NCBI GenBank assembly: GCA_945883825.1 | Contig: CAMCYF010000011.1 | Coordinates: forward strand, 1-64,000 | DNA length: 64,000 nucleotides | DNA from: Chitinophaga pinensis | Lineage (GTDB): Bacteria > Bacteroidota > Bacteroidia > Flavobacteriales_D > Crocinitomicaceae | Reading direction: 5' to 3' | In this document: piece after piece, positions 62,385 through 64,000 of the stretch | Layout: every line of letters begins with the position of its first letter | How positions within the stretch are numbered: position 1 is the first letter of the stretch | The notes under the pieces: model-generated | What the model saw: the letters and a program-made list of their open reading frames with translations, nothing else | What the model was told of the DNA's origin: nothing | The model's database searches: none | Translations under genes and position numbers: made by a program

Positions 62385-63422
62385 TTAATCTGGAATACTA
62401 TCTAATAAATTTCGCAATTTCTTTTCTTCCTTTGAACTTATTGGAACTCCCTTCGTTTTTCGGCCAGTTATCGAAAAATGAATGTACCTCTCTGGATGAA
62501 CTTGAATATCAGAAACAAGATTTTGCAGTTCATTATTCGTTTCAACTAACTCATCATATAACTTTTCATCATGAATCAATTTACCCAATGTTCCATTTCC
62601 TTTGCTTGCATCATCTAAAACTAAATTTAATTTTTTGAGAGTTGTTTGAGCATCAAGTATCACTGATTTAAAATCAGCGGTAACAAAATCATCTGTGATT
62701 CTCTTTGTATTTCCTATTATAGCTGTTATTTGCTCATTGCTTTTTTGAAGATTTGACGTAATCCCTTCAACATTTTGCATAATTCTAGAAAACTGGATTC
62801 TCTCAGCTACTACAAAACCTTCGATTTCGGAAGCAACGTTACCTAATTTCTGAATTGTTAATTTTACTTGTTTCAAACTACCCTCAATTTCAGATGTTGC
62901 TGTAGTATCCCAAAAAGCAGACAAAGAAATTACCATTTTATCAATAGAAGCCATCATTCCTTGTAACTTTTGTGCAATTGGATCTGCATAGGCCTTTACT
63001 TGAGATATCATGTCTACACTTAACCTTCCTGGTATAGAAGCTCCTGGCAGGTAATTTCCTTTTGAAAGATCTGAAGATAATTTTATTAAAATCCCTTTAC
63101 TAAATAAATCCAATGACCCAATTTCAATAATTGTGCCTTTTGGCAAAACTACATCAGAATTATTTATAGTAAATGTGACCTTAACTCGTTTTTTAGGATT
63201 AATATTTGGAGTATATGCTATTTTTTTAACTTTTCCAACAACTACTCCATTTAATGTAACGTTACTTGCAACTGTAAGTTGACCTGAATTTTCAAAGTAG
63301 GAATAGTATTCCAAATCACCTCCAAAAAAACTATTACCTTTTAGAAAATTAACGCCAAGAACTAACAAGATAATTCCTGAAATAGCAATAGAACCTACTT
63401 TTAATTCTTTAATAAATCTCAA
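62385..63422 (-). CDS. MlaD/MCE-family lipid-transport protein
   Basis: The 345-residue protein has one N-terminal membrane helix (IAISGIILLVLGVNFL) and an MCE domain (about 35-115: YYSYFENSGQLTVASNVTLN, GVVVGKVKKIAY, VLPKGTIIEIGSLDLFSKGI in part), then a long helical tail (about 150-310). MlaD-type proteins bind phospholipid for transport across the periplasm; Mla ATPase and permease genes are not in the window. It lies five bases after the amidase gene, so an envelope role is likely for both. Confidence 0.9.
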   Translation of the reverse strand: MRFIKELKVGSIAISGIILLVLGVNFLKGNSFFGGDLEYYSYFENSGQLTVASNVTLNGVVVGKVKKIAYTPNINPKKRVKVTFTINNSDVVLPKGTIIEIGSLDLFSKGILIKLSSDLSKGNYLPGASIPGRLSVDMISQVKAYADPIAQKLQGMMASIDKMVISLSAFWDTTATSEIEGSLKQVKLTIQKLGNVASEIEGFVVAERIQFSRIMQNVEGITSNLQKSNEQITAIIGNTKRITDDFVTADFKSVILDAQTTLKKLNLVLDDASKGNGTLGKLIHDEKLYDELVETNNELQNLVSDIQVHPERYIHFSITGRKTKGVPISSKEEKKLRNLLDSIPD

Positions 63423-63427
63423 TTAAC

Positions 63428-64000
63428 CTATTTTTCTGCTAATTTAATAGCTTTTTCGATATTAATTCGTTCTCCATTTAAAAAAGCAACCAAAAATGCA
63501 TTTTGGAAGCCCTTTTTTATTAATTCAATTTTATAATCTTTTGCTATTTGATAATTAGAAAAATTCCCAATACAGTATTTAAATGAATTATCTTGCTCAT
63601 ATTCATATACTTCGTAACCTTTAAATAACTTATATGAATTATCTCTTCTTTGATCCCAAGACTCAACTTGAACTCTAAAAACTAAACCTAAACTATCCTT
63701 TAATATTACTTTGATTGATGTAACTGGCTCTTCTAGCATTATATCTTTTTTTTCATTCTTAATAGTGATTTTATTTTCTATCTGATTTCGGTAATTTTCA
63801 AATGCATTGAACATCAACGTGGCCATATTTGACTGTCCTGATGTATTGCCTAAAAATTTTTCCTCCGTTGAATTAGTTAAAAAGCCAGTCTCTATTAATA
63901 CACTTGGCATTGTAGTTTTGTATAGCACTAAAAAACCAGCTTGTTTTACTCCTCGATCGTACCTTCCAAATTTTTTAAATTCTTTTTGTAATTTTTCTGC
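63428..64000 (-). CDS. N-acetylmuramoyl-L-alanine amidase, C-terminal part (5' end outside window)
   Basis: The open frame runs through the window edge, reading AEKLQKEFKKFGRYDRGVKQ, AGFLVLYKTTMPSVLIETGF and LTNSTEEKFL, the last third of an Amidase_3 domain including the catalytic Glu in VLIETGF. A GTG at 63928 is internal, not the start. A roughly 90-residue SPOR-like tail follows (FRVQVESWDQRRDNSYK, AKDYKIELIKKGFQNAFLV in part), which would bind septal peptidoglycan. The enzyme cleaves the stem peptide from muramic acid in the periplasm. Confidence 0.85.
   Translation of the reverse strand, partial: AEKLQKEFKKFGRYDRGVKQAGFLVLYKTTMPSVLIETGFLTNSTEEKFLGNTSGQSNMATLMFNAFENYRNQIENKITIKNEKKDIMLEEPVTSIKVILKDSLGLVFRVQVESWDQRRDNSYKLFKGYEVYEYEQDNSFKYCIGNFSNYQIAKDYKIELIKKGFQNAFLVAFLNGERINIEKAIKLAEK

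Noticed and set aside
1-64000. CRISPR array, prophage, intact insertion sequence, tRNA or rRNA genes
   Set aside because: I looked in the intergenic spaces for repeat-spacer arrays, integrase or transposase genes and cloverleaf-type sequences, and saw none. A tRNA or Rfam scan would be the formal test.

Overview
The window is a chromosomal segment of a low-GC (roughly one-third G+C) Bacteroidota bacterium, most likely order Flavobacteriales (Crocinitomicaceae/Cryomorphaceae-like; this is inference). Reasons: type IX secretion (T9SS) sorting domains on two large secreted proteins, a SusC/CirA-type TonB receptor, families typical of the phylum (DUF4270, DUF5777, DUF5686), a short Bacteroidota-type primary sigma factor, a gene order with a glycogen-synthase-like gene, DUF4270 and glmS, no Shine-Dalgarno sequences, and repeated TAnnTTTG -7 promoter elements. 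Coding density is high. I found no prophage, intact insertion sequence, CRISPR array, rRNA or tRNA.

Layout. 1-8.2 kb: NifU-like (cut by the edge), mrp and a lipoprotein on the minus strand; then DUF423, bcp, recA, a K+-dependent membrane pyrophosphatase with a Cys-rich tail, an alkyltransferase-like protein and a cystathionine gamma-synthase/lyase. 8.2-11.2 kb: LytTR response regulator plus TPR sensor kinase. 11.2-12.4 kb: ruvC-rnhA, preceded by a 12-bp tandem repeat. 12.4-15.7 kb: giant PKD/T9SS adhesin-like protein. 15.7-17.5 kb: heptose adenylyltransferase-like, panD, panC. 17.6-23.9 kb: truncated GT5 protein, DUF4270, glmS, a thioredoxin-like membrane protein, dxr, a lipoprotein. 23.9-25.2 kb: thyA-folA. 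25.4-31.0 kb: a compact photoprotection operon (ECF sigma, crtI, crtB, idi, PTPS, photolyase, PrxQ) behind a highly ordered operator-like array. 31.1-36.4 kb: two FKBP proteins, a lipoprotein, priA. 36.4-40.5 kb: primary sigma factor, Zn-ribbon protein, lysS, AMP nucleosidase. 40.5-46.0 kb: OmpR/PhoB-type regulator, T9SS beta-helix-like protein and TonB receptor; the last two share identical 11-bp-phased repeats in their promoters. 46.2-50.0 kb: ApbE next to a DUF5777-YceI-membrane protein-cytochrome-DUF2271 cluster, a candidate periplasmic flavin/heme redox system. 50.0-55.1 kb: RsmI-like methyltransferase, LMW-PTP, dnaA, thioesterase, ftcD. 55.1-58.5 kb: DUF5686 outer-membrane protein flanked by two gaps with odd or relic sequence. 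58.5-64 kb: SirB1-like protein, then amidase, MlaD-like, Fe-S membrane reductase, HAD, CCG reductase and a small protein in one minus-strand train.

How they work together. Much of the window is housekeeping (recA, ruvC, rnhA, priA, dnaA, rpoD, lysS, thyA/folA, glmS, panCD, dxr). dxr and idi supply isoprenoid units for crtB/crtI. Photolyase and PrxQ in the same operon deal with light damage. The accessory signals most worth follow-up are the phased repeats of the TonB/T9SS pair, the four-half-site array before the crt operon, the ApbE/DUF2271 cluster with a candidate flavinylation motif, and a recurrent promoter geometry (TAnnTTTG four bases from the start codon) that predicts leaderless mRNAs.
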